Part shown: piece by piece, positions 13,201 through 22,981 of the stretch | Numbering within the stretch: the stretch's first letter is position 1 | Layout of the letters: every line of letters begins with the position of its first letter | Assembly: GCA_016946835.1 (NCBI GenBank) | Contig: JACVTC010000144.1 | Location: forward strand, 159,001 to 223,000 | Direction: 5' to 3' | Origin: Neocallimastix lanati (nom. inval.) | Lineage: Eukaryota > Neocallimastigomycota > Neocallimastigomycetes > Neocallimastigales > Neocallimastigaceae | Length of the DNA stretch: 64,000 nt | The notes under the pieces: generated by a model | Databases searched by the model: none | What the model saw: the letters and a program-made list of their open reading frames with translations, nothing else | Told to the model about the DNA's origin: nothing | Position numbers and translations under genes: made by a program

Positions 13201-14298
13201 AATGTGGTTATTCGAAAAGTTAATATATGGCTTATGGATGGAAAGCCAATCACGTCCCAAAATAGCGGATATTCCAGTAAGTTGAAGGTTGGCAACACTA
13301 AATTGGAATCTTTCTTTGTGATCAAATATGAAGAGATCTAATTGGCCAGTTGTATGAGTTATTTTCATAGTTTTGTTGTTTGGCAATCTAATTTCAATAG
13401 GGGAAGGTAGTTCAAAAGTTCTCAACTTCTGGGAGGAAACAAATTGCTTGCACATTAAACTTCTACTTGAACCTGAGTCGATTAATAGTCTAAGAGGAAT
13501 TTTTTTATTTTTTCCTTGAATGTAAAAGGTAGAAACCATTTTTTGATCCGATTTACTGTTGGTGTAGCTAGTAGAAAGCGTAACTTCTTCTTTTCTTTTA
13601 TAGTTATTATTTCTATTTCTTTTAATATCTTGATGTTTTCCGACAATATTAATTCTTCTTTTATTAGTTTTTTCATTTATTCCGTTATTTAGAATATTAT
13701 TTCTGAAGTAGCAATATTTATCAATCTTTATAATAAGGTTTGTTGCCTCGAATAGCTTTGTAGGTAAATCCTTTTTGTCATATTCTTCCCTGACTTCCTC
13801 AATTAGTCCCCTTCTCAATAAGTCTATCAAGACAGAATCTGGCCATTTGATACGAGTTGCCAAATGTCGGAATTGTATTGTATATTCAGCTGCATTGCCT
13901 AATTTTCTTTGTTTTAAATTTAGCAGCCTTTCAATTAAAGAGTATCTTTGTTCTTTGGAATCTCCAAAATTTTCAATAAGAAGTCTCTTGAATTCTTCAT
14001 AAGACAAATCATCCAAAATATCATCAGATTTAAGGGATAGTCCCCATTTCTTGGCAAGCCCTTTAAGGTTAATTGTGACATAAGATATCTTTGAAATATC
14101 ATTGGTAAAGGAATTAGGATGATCTATTATAAATTTGTCACATTGACAGAGTAGTTCGTTAAGATTTAAAGATTCATTTCCCTTTGCATGGAGGTTCTCA
14201 GCAAGGATACCGTTAGGAGCAAAAAAAGTAGGGATAAATTCAGTAATTGTAGATATAAGTTTTGTTTCGTTGGCCGGAGTAGTGTTATTTTGGTCCAT
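10285..14298 (-). CDS. gag-pol: B1 Gag-Pol polyprotein, single ORF (1337 aa)
   Basis: One ORF carries capsid, protease, RT, RNase H and integrase. ATG at 14298 (MDQNNTTPANETK). Gag region ~1-230 ends basic (KRRINIVGK...KRNRNNNYKRK) with no CCHC knuckle, matching F1. Protease LLIDSGSSRSL near residue 272; RT VMPFGLRNAPSVF and YLDD near 629; RNase H ETDASEFALG near 779; integrase HHCC ~976-1028; D (GVDFIVQLP ~1054), D (SDHGSQF ~1112), E (GQVERANAVIEQ ~1150); GPF module (YLGPFEIIED) near the C terminus; ends IFHISQLEPYTERNKN..., no chromodomain. All catalytic residues are present. The stop TAA (10285-10287) lies in the first bases of the 3' LTR: GGAGAGACA-TG-TAA, so the LTR tip terminates translation. 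Closest relative in the window is F1. Confidence 0.95.
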   Translation of the reverse strand: MDQNNTTPANETKLISTITEFIPTFFAPNGILAENLHAKGNESLNLNELLCQCDKFIIDHPNSFTNDISKISYVTINLKGLAKKWGLSLKSDDILDDLSYEEFKRLLIENFGDSKEQRYSLIERLLNLKQRKLGNAAEYTIQFRHLATRIKWPDSVLIDLLRRGLIEEVREEYDKKDLPTKLFEATNLIIKIDKYCYFRNNILNNGINEKTNKRRINIVGKHQDIKRNRNNNYKRKEEVTLSTSYTNSKSDQKMVSTFYIQGKNKKIPLRLLIDSGSSRSLMCKQFVSSQKLRTFELPSPIEIRLPNNKTMKITHTTGQLDLFIFDHKERFQFSVANLQLTGISAILGRDWLSIHKPYINFSNNHIFFLEGNCLDHCPSCKGTKIQSTKNVTAAIVTEDPMSEDTAKPDLKDLFEDEICYIMMSKELKSKLNNSKSKEIILRYYSNLLDVFETKNADTLPPHRPYDITINIIPGGQLYFGPIYSLTRKEKEELEKYIHENLTKGFIVKSNSPAGAPVMFVKKKDGSLRLCVDYRRLNSITIRNSFPIPRINDLIEVFKGAQIFSRLDLKSAYNLVRVSKDSEYLTAFRTPLGHFQYRVMPFGLRNAPSVFQRFIQDTLSEELNKFVQIYLDDIIIYSSDENQHINHVKVVLSKLLNNGLYCKIEKCEFHVKQTTFLGFVVSANGLLMDKDKIKCIMEWPVPKNLTELQSFLGFTNFYRRFIKDYAKIMDPLRKLLSKNNTFLWDKDAQNAFDSLKKSFNSTDILIFPDQDKEFFLETDASEFALGCVLSQNSSIDNLIHPIAFYSRSLTSPETNYAIYDKELLAIITAFDVWRHHLEGAKFPIKVFTDHRNLLFFKKPQKLSPRQIRWSLFLSKFDFVLSYRPGVQGGKPDALSRRPDYLTKNINESQILLKENNFCLSMEDNLVKLQEMQSQDPYCSNILNKFKDKTKNFKSSLFQLKNNILHFNNKIIVPSNLRITLLRKMHDDPLGGHLGIEKTLERISRNYWWPLMKNDISNYVLSCKTCGSCKVRRHKPYGLIIPLPVPTKPWEIIGVDFIVQLPRSQDCTCIMVVSDHLTKMIHLVATSDVPSSELTAKLLLFNVFKYHGFPKVIVSDHGSQFSAEFWTALCSYINAKPNLATAHHQQSNGQVERANAVIEQYLRCYCSLTQHDWFFYLPFCEITYNDSIHKSIGKTPFVANYGFNPSFQIDTPPSLLKDNASELVRNWTEHFNALKKQLIKAKQDFKKYGDNKKQQGPKLTINDKVWLRRYYFTNEPSRKLSVQYLGPFEIIEDKGRNNFKLKLPENSQLHPIFHISQLEPYTERNKNLNNSESNVGETM

Positions 14299-14361
14299 TT
14301 GATAAAGTAATAATGATATAATAAAGATAATAGTTTATTAATAAAATATTATTATTTTTAA

Positions 14362-14399
<38 letters not shown>

Positions 14400-14436
14400 T
14401 ATATACCAAATATTAAAAAAAATCAAGAGTTATTAT
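14299..14436 (-). other. B1 leader with self-priming primer-binding site
   Basis: Only 138 bases separate LTR and ATG, including a T run on the plus strand (~14363-14396). The 19 bases next to the LTR (plus 14418-14436) are exactly complementary to 14539-14557 inside the LTR, 20-40 bases downstream (sense) of a TATAAATA box (14580-14587). This is the arrangement of Tf1-type self-priming, where the mRNA 5' end folds back as primer. No TGG-type tRNA site is present at the LTR end. Confidence 0.8.
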
Positions 14437-15135
14437 TGTAATAACACAAAATTAATACTTAACTTTTATTAAAATAACAATAATTGATAAAAAATATTTC
14501 GAGTTTATTAAGAAATTTTATTATATATTATTTTCTAAATAATAACTCTTGATTTTTATTTTATAGAAAAAATCAAGGTTATTTATAATTTTTTTTGTTC
14601 ATAATCTTAAAAGTTATTCTTTCAGGAAAAAGATTATGAGAAAAAACCTGAAAGATAAAATAAATTAATTATTTATTATTTAATATAATTTAATATTATT
14701 TAATATTGGCAATTAACCAATATTTTATGAAATTATTTATTATGATGTTTTAAGTTTATAATTATTAACTAATTTTATATTAATTTAATATTAATTATAT
14801 TAATATTAAATGTTTTAATATAATTAATCACGTATTATTGTTAATGATAAATCAAATGATTAATTATTTATATTAAATAGAAATTGGTTATTAATTAAAG
14901 ATATTGTTTATATTTCATAATAATTAATTATTAATTAGTTAAAAAATTAATTTTATCAATTAATAATTATTTTTATTTTATTATTTAATAACAATTATTA
15001 AAATTATAGTATATTAAATAATGTTAAGTGTTATTTTATTGAAAAATTATTTAAATCTTAATTAATAATAAAAATAAATATAATATTTATATTATATTTG
15101 GTTAAGTGTGACTAATTAATTAGTCAACACTTACA
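14437..15135 (-). repeat. B1 5' LTR (promoter LTR)
   Basis: 699 bp. Sense features: terminal hairpin at U3 start (plus 15103-15133), U3 pseudoknot as in 9753-9808, TATAAATA (plus 14580-14587), presumed transcript start near 14557. Confidence 0.93.
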
Positions 15136-15138
15136 CTT

Positions 15139-15927
15139 TAATACAGAATGAACAAATAATACTAATTGTGCTAGAATAATATAAATTATTCTAACCTTAT
15201 AGATTATTCTATTCTATATAATTGGAACTTTCCAATATTCTTCAAATATTACTAAATAGAAATCTTAAGTTAATAAATCACTAATTAACTTATAATTCCT
15301 TTTTGAATTATCGATCCGATTCCATTATAATGTATTAAAAATCTTTAGCCAAGAATATTGTCCTTGCCCACTTAATATATTAATATTATATTTCTTTTGT
15401 ATTATGTTATATTGAAAATAATCAAATCTATTTAATTAGTTATTAAAATTTTCGTTATCAATTTAAATTTATTTTTAATTACTAAATTTAACTAAACCAC
15501 AATAAAATATTCTGTATAATCTCTTTATTTTTATTTTATATATATTAGTATTAAACTATTATTAAATAATTAATAATTCAATAATATATAACTACTATTT
15601 ATAACAATAATATTATTAACTAAAATAATAATTCAATTTCAATTTAAATGTTTTATTTATAAAAATAATTAGTAATTAGTTTATTAAAAAAATAGTTAGG
15701 CTTTACAAATTTTAATTTGATAAAAAAATATAAATACATGTAATTTTAGTGAAATAAAATATAATCAATAACTTTCTTTTTATTAAATAAATAATTATAT
15801 TATTATTTTTTTCTTTTATAAATTTAAATAAATAAATATTGATTTTAAAACAAATTATTTTTTTTATTGTAATTTTATTATTTGTGTTAATTATTATTAT
15901 ATTCCTAAAATTATATGAACCATACCA
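15139..15927 (+). repeat. C1 5' LTR
   Basis: Its first two bases (TA) belong to the CTTTA duplicated by B1. Ends GAACCATACCA. Differs from the 3' LTR by about one substitution and one indel in a T run. Confidence 0.93.
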
Positions 15928-15935
15928 TGAAAAAT

Positions 15936-15952
15936 TGGTGGAGATATCGGGG
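15936..15952 (+). other. C1 primer-binding site (tRNA type)
   Basis: TGGTGGAGATATCGGGG begins eight bases after the LTR end and shares TGGTGGAGA and CGGG with the A1 site. Confidence 0.7.
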
Positions 15953-16124
15953 AATATAATAATAAATTAATACATTGGGGATAAAATTATAATATTAATA
16001 AATAATTTTTCTAATAAAACAAAAAATTTTTTTTTTAAAAAACAATTTTTATATTTTTAACTAATTATTATTAATTGTTAAAAATATTAATTATTATTAA
16101 ATTAAACTAATATTCGTGCATAGA

Positions 16125-16177
16125 TTTCCGGGTTAAGTTTATCCTACATAGTAATTGGGCTAGTAGGCTCTGGACTG
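16125..16177 (+). other. C1 conserved leader block
   Basis: TTTCCGGGTTAAGTTTATC (16125-16143) followed by GGCTCTGGACTG (16166-16177) is conserved in the leader of the otherwise different F1 (31873-31925). Its continuation after D1 (22987-23035) is also shared. Possibly an RNA packaging or translation element; function unknown. Confidence 0.6.
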
Positions 16178-16199
16178 CTATTTTTTATATTGAAAATAG

Positions 16200-16972
16200 T
16201 GTAAAGATATTATTAATATCTTTACAAATTTTAATTAAATTTAATCATAAATTTAAGTAAAATTGAAATAAATCTATTAAAAATCACGTGTATAAAATTA
16301 TTGCAAATAATTTTAAACAAAACTTCGACTTCTTCCCAATCATATTAATAAATTAAAAATTTCTCTTGTGAAACTAGTAATTGAAAATCATTTCTTTTTA
16401 TGTAATTTAATTTAAATAATAAGAGTTAAGGTTTTTTACAAGATAAATTAACAACATGAAACTATGCAATTAGTCATGTTGAAACTTGCGGCATTTTATG
16501 CTAAAATCATATTAAATAATTATGACAACTTTTATATTAATTTTAAATAGAAAATATAATAAGAATTTATTAATAATATTTAAATAATAAATAAATAATA
16601 AATGAGCTCGATTGAAATTGTTTATATTTATTTTAGTTATTAATTATAATTCTCTTTATTTAGTAATAGTTAATTATTTATTATTAGTTTAGGTTAGTAT
16701 TGTTTTTAAATAAATAGTTAGATAATATAATTCAATAGGAATTATATATTCTAAATGTAATAAGATAAAAATATAAATAGTTAACCAAATTTCATGTATT
16801 TTAATCGATGTAATTGTTATTAACGATTTATTGTTAATAACACTAATAAGTAATATAGATTATTTTAAAATCTAAATATAATAAAACTTATTTGTTTATA
16901 AAACATTTTTGTGTTATTTAGTGTTATTATAATTTTTGACTTATAATCTATTTTTTAAATCAAAACTTTATA
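16200..16972 (+). repeat. D1 5' LTR
   Basis: Opens with a perfect 27-nt palindrome (16200-16226). A further 8-bp hairpin CAACATGA/TCATGTTG lies at 16452-16481. TATAAATA at 16772-16779; the self-primer donor GTAATTGTTAT at 16810-16820. Confidence 0.94.
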
Positions 16973-16983
16973 ATAACAATTAC
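16973..16983 (+). other. D1 self-priming primer-binding site
   Basis: ATAACAATTAC sits directly after the 5' LTR and is the exact complement of GTAATTGTTAT (16810-16820), about 30 bases downstream of the TATA box. Eleven nt is also the length I recall for the Tf1 self-primer. The same 11-mer is conserved in diverged LTR D2 (62625-62635). Confidence 0.75.
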
Positions 16984-17404
16984 CTTTTTCTCTCAATAAA
17001 ATACGTTATAAGTCAAGATTATAACACGTGATACGTTAACAGTGGCTTGTGTGTGGCTTGATTCAAAATATTTTTTTACCAGTTTTAGATTATTGCTACC
17101 AGTTTCAGAATATTGCCACCAGCTCTATAATATTGCTACCGAAATTACAATTACACGTCTTAGAACAAGATTCGAAAAACCATAAACCTTTAATATTTTA
17201 ATTTATAACGTTACGTTTACTCGACAGCACCGCTTCAAAGGATAGAGCTAGATCGACTAGATGAAAAAACGTTATAGTTTGAAATATTTATTTGTTTGAT
17301 ATTTTTGTTAAAGAAATTGCAAAAATTTAAGTCAATTTAAAATAATCAAATTGGAGGGATTTAACAACCTAATAAGAAGATTCGAAGACCTTAACCTGCA
17401 AGAA
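16984..17404 (+). other. D1 leader with 20-nt tandem repeat
   Basis: Three tandem 20-nt units (17077-17096, 17097-17116, 17117-17136; consensus YACCAGYTYYAKAWTATTGC) and a partial fourth. Before them GTGGCTTGTGTGTGGCTTGA (17042-17061) resembles the GTGGCACACGCGTGGCATGA block of C1. No gene. Confidence 0.65.
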
Positions 17405-20400
17405 ATGAATCAAGAGAATCATCAAGTTCTGTCCCGTAACAATCAAAAGATTGTTAACGAACCACCGCTATTTTCTGGAATCAAGAAGGACTTTGATGGC
17501 TTCCTTACAAGAGCTGAAATAGCTATGGAAGCCAATCCACAAGGTTTCAATAACGACCATACAAAGGTCAGATTTATAATTTCTTATCTTGTCGGTGATC
17601 CCTTGATATGGGCCTCAAACTTGCGAAGAAATAATGATCCCCTGCTCAATGTTTATGAAGATTTTATTCAAGAATTAAGAAATCAATTTGGAGAGCAGGA
17701 CATGAGCACAGTTGTCGCAAACGGTAAATTATGCAGCATCCGACAACATAAATTTGGTCATGTTAGTGAGTATATAAATGAATTTAATAAAATCAGCAGA
17801 CATTCAGATTTTAACGATTCTGCTAAGATTTATATGTTTGTAAAAGGACTTCACTACAAGATGAGGGAGCACCTTGCAGTGGTAAATCCAAATCCCAACA
17901 ACTTAAGAAGACTTTTCACTGATGTCCTTAGTATCGAAAGCTTAACTAAGAGACATGAAATAAATGAATTTTTCTATCATAATTATTACCATCGTAAGGA
18001 AATAAATAATAATAATCATGCGTCTACTAGTGACCCAATGGAAATAGATTTATACAGAATTAAGAGAGGACAAACGAATACAAGTTACTTCCCTTCTAAC
18101 CAGAAATTATATCAAGAAAACTCGAATTCAAGAGATGAAGAAAGAAGGAAAGGATTGTGCTATTATTGTAAAAAACCAGGTCATCGCTATTTTAACTGTC
18201 CAAATAAGAAGAAACCTGCCGGAGTCAAGATTATCAGTAAACAAGAAAACACCGCTACCACACCCTCAAGTAGTTTAAGAAGAATTAGAAGAATCAACAG
18301 CCAAGAAGATATTGTCAAAGTTAGAAAAATCGTGGAAGAACAAAACTCACTTTTGACAAAGAAAAGTAATATCATTGATTTCTATATTAAAACAAACGAT
18401 ACAGAAGAAGTAAAAGCAAGAGTTCTGATCGATTCTGGTTCTGATCTTAATTTTATCCATCCTGAATTCGCTAAAGCCTTTGGAATTAAAACAAAAGAAA
18501 TCGAAGAACCTTTCCGTGTTACTGGTCTTGGATATGGTGTTTCATCAGTAAAAAAGGAAACTGAGAAATGCGTTCTTCGTTTAAGGAACCACTTGGAAAC
18601 GATTCAACTCTATGTTCTCAGGATTCCTGATGTTGATATTATCTTGGGTTTACCATGGATCAATAAGCACTCCCCCTACAACTACCATGACGCAAAGAAG
18701 ATTTCTTTCGGATCCGGTTTCTGTGCAAGACATTGTAACAATGGTAAAAGAAAAAGGAAAAACAAGAACAAGAAAAGGAACAAAGGAAAAGAACCTGCTA
18801 CCAACCTAGAAGAAAACAAAGTTATTATTGAAGAATCAAGAAAAAGAAAACCTCTCTTTGACTCTGATTCCGACTCTGACTCAGAAGAAGAAATTTCTAT
18901 TCGTGGCCGCCGAACTCGTATTAGAACTTGCTCTGAATTTAATAATTATGATAGTGATAGTGATATTAATGATACTTTTATGTTAGATAATTTTAGTGAT
19001 AGCATTAGTGATAGTGATAACTTTAGCGATAGTGATGATATTATTGTTATGAATTGTGATAGTAAAATTAGTACTAATAGTTTAAGGATTTTAAAGAAAA
19101 TTTGTGAATCTAGTAAATGTAAGAAATTAAATGTAATTGAAAAATGTAATGATGAAGATAATAATTTAAATAAAGATGGTGAAAAGGTCGAAGTACCTGA
19201 AATCTATTTGATGTTTAAAGAAGTGTTTAATGAAAATAATTGTAATGTGTTACCTCCGCATCGTAATTATGATTGTGAAATTAAATTAAAAGATAATTGT
19301 AGTCTATTTTATGGTCCGTTGTACCCTTTAACTGAAACGGAGAGAGAAGAATTAAAGAAATATTTAGAAGAGAATTTAAAAAAGGGTTTTATTAGGAAAT
19401 CTTCTTCTCCTGCTGGTGCACCTATTTTATTTGTTAGAAAAAAGGATGGTACTTATAGACTAGTTATTGATTATAGAAAATTGAACGAAATGACCATCCG
19501 TAACTCTTATCCACTTCCTTTAATTAGTGAATTGTTGGATAGAGTTAAAGGTGCTAAATATTTTACTAAGTTAGATTTAAAATCTGCTTATAACTTAGTA
19601 AGAATTAAAGAAGGTGACGAGTACAAAACTGCCTTTCGTACAAGATACGGGCACTTTGAATATCTCGTTATGCCTTTTGGGCTTAAGAATGCCCCTGCTA
19701 CATTCCAACATTTTATAAATGATGTTCTCAGTGATTACTTAGATGATTTTGTAATCTCTTACATTGATGACATTTTAATTTATTCTAATACTTTAGAAGA
19801 ACATCATGTACATGTTAAGAAAGTTTTAAGAAAATTGTTAGAGAATCATTTAGTTGTTAAATTAGAAAAGTGTGAATTTGATGTAACTGAAACTACCTTT
19901 CTTGGTTATGTTTTATCAAGAGATGGAATTAAAATGGATAAAGAAAAAGTTAAAGCAATTTTAGATTGGCCTGTTCCAACAAACGTTAAAGAAATTCAAT
20001 CGTTTATTGGACTTTGTAATTATTACAGAATTTTTATTAAAGACTTTGCGAAAATTGCAAATCCTCTCTACAAATTAACTAGAAAAAATGTTCCTTTTAA
20101 TTGGAGTTCTGAACAACAAAAAGCGTTTGATACTTTAAAAGAATTATTTACTACTGCTCCTATTTTGAAACATCCTGATAGCAACAAACAATTCATTGTT
20201 GAAACTGATGCTAGTAATTTTGCTGTTGGTGCAATTCTTTCTCAGGAATTTGATGGGCATTTGCATCCAATTGCTTTTATTTCTACTAGCTTAACTAAAT
20301 CCCAAAGAAATTACCCTATCTATGACAAAGAACTTCTTGCTATTAAAGTTGCATTGGAAGGATGGAGACATTACTTAGAAGGAGCTCGCCATCAGTTTAT

Positions 20401-22171
20401 TATTTATACTGATCATAAGAATTTAACTTTCCCTCGAAAACCTGAACTTCTTTCCCAACGCCAAATTCGTTGGTATGAATTCTTATCTAGATTTGATTTT
20501 AAACTAATTTACAGAGCTGGTAAAAAGTCAGGTAAACCAGATATTTTATCAAGACGTAGTGATCATTTATTTGCTAGTGTTCGTCCTATTTCATGCGTTA
20601 TTAATTCATGTAGTTTTAAGAATGATTCTTTAATCTCCTCTATTCATGATTCTCTAGCTAATGATGAATTCTATTGCAAAATAACTGAATTTCTTAAAAA
20701 TGATAAATCAAAAGATCCCCCTTTTAGTAAAATCGATAAATTTTCTCTTGACAAAAATGGTTATTTACTTTTTGAAAATTTAATTTATGTTCCCAATAAA
20801 ATTAGAATAAGAGTTTTAGAACTCCATCATGACTCTATTTCTGCTGGTCATTTTGGAATTAATAAAACTATTGAACTTATTTCTCGTAATTTCTGGTGGC
20901 CTAAATTACAAAAAGATGTTAAAATGTTTATTAAATCTTGTGAAATTTGTTCAAAATCCAAAATCCCAAGACATAAGCCATATGGTTTACTTTCTCCACT
21001 TTCTACACCAAATAGAGCCTGGTCTGCTATCTCTATGGATTTTATTGTTGAACTTCCGAAATCCAAAGATATGACCACTATAATGGTTGTTGTGGATCGC
21101 TTAACTAAAATGGCTCATTTTATACCTTTTAGATGTCTTCCTACTGCTTCTATTGCTGCTGATTCTTTCATTGCTAATATTTTTAAACTTCATGGTTTCC
21201 CCGATTCTATTATTTCTGATCGTGGTTCTCAGTTTACCTCTGATTTTTGGAATCGTCTTTGCTCTCTTTTAAATATTAAGCATTCTTTTTCTACTGCTTA
21301 TCACCCGCAGACCGATGGTCAAACGGAGAGGGTGAACTCGATATTGGAACAATATCTTCGTTGTTTCATCAATGAAAAGCAAAATAACTGGCTTGATTTA
21401 TTACCTTTTGCAGAATTTTCCTATAATAATACTTTACAACAGTCAATAAATCAATCACCATTTTTTGCAAATTATGGTTTTAATCCGAAATTTAATCCTG
21501 AAATTCCTTCAAATGAGAATCCGCATAGAGCTGAGAAAAGAATATTAAATATTAATGAAAACATTAAATTTTTAAAAGAAAACTTAGAGCAAGCAAAAAA
21601 GACTTATAAGAAATATGCAGATCTGAAAAGAATGGATTCTCCATATTTTAAAGTAGGAAATAAAGTTTATCTTTTAAAGGGTAATACAACAAAGAAAAAT
21701 AGAAAATTATCTGATCAACTAATAGGACCTTTTGAAATAATAAGAAAAGTTAGTGACTTAGCGTACGAACTTAAACTTCCTAATAATATGCGTTGTCACC
21801 CTGTATTTCATGTTTCACTTCTCGAACCTTATCATGAAAATGAATTTTCAAACAGAAGAAATACTCGTAGAAGAAATATTAATCTTAATACGGATACAAT
21901 TGATAGAACTCCTGAAAGAATAATTAAAATGAAAACCTTTAACAATAAGAATCGTTACTTGATTAAATGGAAAGGATGCGATTTTAGTGAAAATACTTGG
22001 ATTGATGAAGATCAAATTCTTGATAGACAATTAATACAAGAATATTACAGAAAAGAAAAGAAGAACAAATCTTCGAATGTTAACAACGAATTCTGTCAAC
22101 CACCTGATGATGCAAACGAGTACTATGTTAGACATAAATATCAACCTTTTGTAATTGATCTTCCTTCTTAA
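17405..22171 (+). CDS. gag-pol: D1 Gag-Pol polyprotein with chromodomain (1588 aa)
   Basis: Single ORF. The frame is open from 17312 but has no ATG before 17405 (MNQENHQVL), which I take as start. Capsid region first, then CCHC knuckle CYYCKKPGHRYFNC near residue 252; protease VLIDSGSDLNFI ~342; a basic then Ser/Asp-rich acidic stretch (~450-570); RT VMPFGLKNAPATF and YIDD ~785; RNase H ETDASNFAVG ~935; integrase HHCC ~1141-1185, D (SMDFIVELP ~1212), D (SDRGSQF ~1272), E (QTERVNSILEQ ~1307); GPF module; C-terminal chromodomain PERIIKMKTF...YLIKWKGC..SENTWIDEDQI (~1502-1542). Chromodomains bind histone tails and steer integration into chromatin. Everything looks functional. Stop TAA is 37 nt before the 3' LTR. 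Confidence 0.95.
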   Translation: MNQENHQVLSRNNQKIVNEPPLFSGIKKDFDGFLTRAEIAMEANPQGFNNDHTKVRFIISYLVGDPLIWASNLRRNNDPLLNVYEDFIQELRNQFGEQDMSTVVANGKLCSIRQHKFGHVSEYINEFNKISRHSDFNDSAKIYMFVKGLHYKMREHLAVVNPNPNNLRRLFTDVLSIESLTKRHEINEFFYHNYYHRKEINNNNHASTSDPMEIDLYRIKRGQTNTSYFPSNQKLYQENSNSRDEERRKGLCYYCKKPGHRYFNCPNKKKPAGVKIISKQENTATTPSSSLRRIRRINSQEDIVKVRKIVEEQNSLLTKKSNIIDFYIKTNDTEEVKARVLIDSGSDLNFIHPEFAKAFGIKTKEIEEPFRVTGLGYGVSSVKKETEKCVLRLRNHLETIQLYVLRIPDVDIILGLPWINKHSPYNYHDAKKISFGSGFCARHCNNGKRKRKNKNKKRNKGKEPATNLEENKVIIEESRKRKPLFDSDSDSDSEEEISIRGRRTRIRTCSEFNNYDSDSDINDTFMLDNFSDSISDSDNFSDSDDIIVMNCDSKISTNSLRILKKICESSKCKKLNVIEKCNDEDNNLNKDGEKVEVPEIYLMFKEVFNENNCNVLPPHRNYDCEIKLKDNCSLFYGPLYPLTETEREELKKYLEENLKKGFIRKSSSPAGAPILFVRKKDGTYRLVIDYRKLNEMTIRNSYPLPLISELLDRVKGAKYFTKLDLKSAYNLVRIKEGDEYKTAFRTRYGHFEYLVMPFGLKNAPATFQHFINDVLSDYLDDFVISYIDDILIYSNTLEEHHVHVKKVLRKLLENHLVVKLEKCEFDVTETTFLGYVLSRDGIKMDKEKVKAILDWPVPTNVKEIQSFIGLCNYYRIFIKDFAKIANPLYKLTRKNVPFNWSSEQQKAFDTLKELFTTAPILKHPDSNKQFIVETDASNFAVGAILSQEFDGHLHPIAFISTSLTKSQRNYPIYDKELLAIKVALEGWRHYLEGARHQFIIYTDHKNLTFPRKPELLSQRQIRWYEFLSRFDFKLIYRAGKKSGKPDILSRRSDHLFASVRPISCVINSCSFKNDSLISSIHDSLANDEFYCKITEFLKNDKSKDPPFSKIDKFSLDKNGYLLFENLIYVPNKIRIRVLELHHDSISAGHFGINKTIELISRNFWWPKLQKDVKMFIKSCEICSKSKIPRHKPYGLLSPLSTPNRAWSAISMDFIVELPKSKDMTTIMVVVDRLTKMAHFIPFRCLPTASIAADSFIANIFKLHGFPDSIISDRGSQFTSDFWNRLCSLLNIKHSFSTAYHPQTDGQTERVNSILEQYLRCFINEKQNNWLDLLPFAEFSYNNTLQQSINQSPFFANYGFNPKFNPEIPSNENPHRAEKRILNINENIKFLKENLEQAKKTYKKYADLKRMDSPYFKVGNKVYLLKGNTTKKNRKLSDQLIGPFEIIRKVSDLAYELKLPNNMRCHPVFHVSLLEPYHENEFSNRRNTRRRNINLNTDTIDRTPERIIKMKTFNNKNRYLIKWKGCDFSENTWIDEDQILDRQLIQEYYRKEKKNKSSNVNNEFCQPPDDANEYYVRHKYQPFVIDLPS

Positions 22172-22208
22172 AGTTAATCTCGCAGGAGCTCGACTTAAGG
22201 GGCGAGAT
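22172..22208 (+). other. D1 polypurine tract inside a hairpin
   Basis: AATCTCGC (22176-22183) pairs perfectly with GCGAGATT (22202-22209) and encloses the purine-rich AAGGGGCGAGA, the likely plus-strand primer. The last paired T is the first base of the LTR. Confidence 0.65.
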
Positions 22209-22981
22209 TGTAAAGATATTATTAATATCTTTATAAATTTTAATTAAATTTAATCATAAATTTAAGTAAAATTGAAATAAATCTATTAAAAATCACGTGT
22301 ATAAAATTATTGCAAATAATTTTAAACAAAACTTCGACTTCTTCCCAATCATATTAATAAATTAAAAATTTCTCTTGTGAAACTAGTAATTGAAAATCAT
22401 TTCTTTTTATGTAATTTAATTTAAATAATAAGAGTTAAGGTTTTTTACAAGATAAATTAACAACATGAAACTATGCAATTAGTCATGTTGAAACTTGCGG
22501 CATTTTATGCTAAAATCATATTAAATAATTATGACAACTTTTATATTAATTTTAAATAGAAAATATAATAAGAATTTATTAATAATATTTAAATAATAAA
22601 TAAATAATAAATGAGCTCGATTGAAATTGTTTATATTTATTTTAGTTATTAATTATAATTCTCTTTATTTAGTAATAGTTAATTATTTATTATTAGTTTA
22701 GGTTAGTATTGTTTTTAAATAAATAGTTAGATAATATAATTCAATAGGAATTATATATTCTAAATGTAATAAGATAAAAATATAAATAGTTAACCAAATT
22801 TCATGTATTTTAATCGATGTAATTGTTATTAACGATTTATTGTTAATAACACTAATAAGTAATATAGATTATTTTAAAATCTAAATATAATAAAACTTAT
22901 TTGTTTATAAAACATTTTTGTGTTATTTAGTGTTATTATAATTTTTGACTTATAATCTATTTTTTAAATCAAAACTTTATA
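22209..22981 (+). repeat. D1 3' LTR
   Basis: 773 bp, copy of 16200-16972. One C-to-T change breaks the end of the terminal palindrome. Followed by target duplication AATAG. Confidence 0.94.

Larger units (their letters stand above)
9591..15135 (-). mobile_element. B1: full-length self-priming gypsy element (Tf1/sushi-like), minus strand
   Basis: Two 699-bp LTRs (9591-10289 and 14437-15135) differing at about one base, termini TGTAA/TTACA, flanked by a perfect 5-bp duplication CTTTA (9586-9590, 15136-15140). It encodes one uninterrupted gag-pol ORF. The insertion point is two bases inside the 5' LTR of C1 (CTT + TA, then ATACAG). Young and apparently intact. Confidence 0.95.
16200..22981 (+). 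mobile_element. D1: full-length self-priming chromovirus nested in C1
   Basis: LTRs 16200-16972 and 22209-22981, both 773 bp and nearly identical (about one C/T difference), flanked by AATAG (16195-16199, 22982-22986). The unoccupied site is seen in C2 at 44425-44440 (AAAACAGTAACC), which confirms the insertion. Ends TGTAAAG...CTTTATA. One intact ORF. Confidence 0.96.

Noticed and set aside
16125-16200. Hammerhead ribozyme in the shared leader block
   Set aside because: The conserved core CUGANGA...GAAA cannot be found in the block in either C1 or F1.
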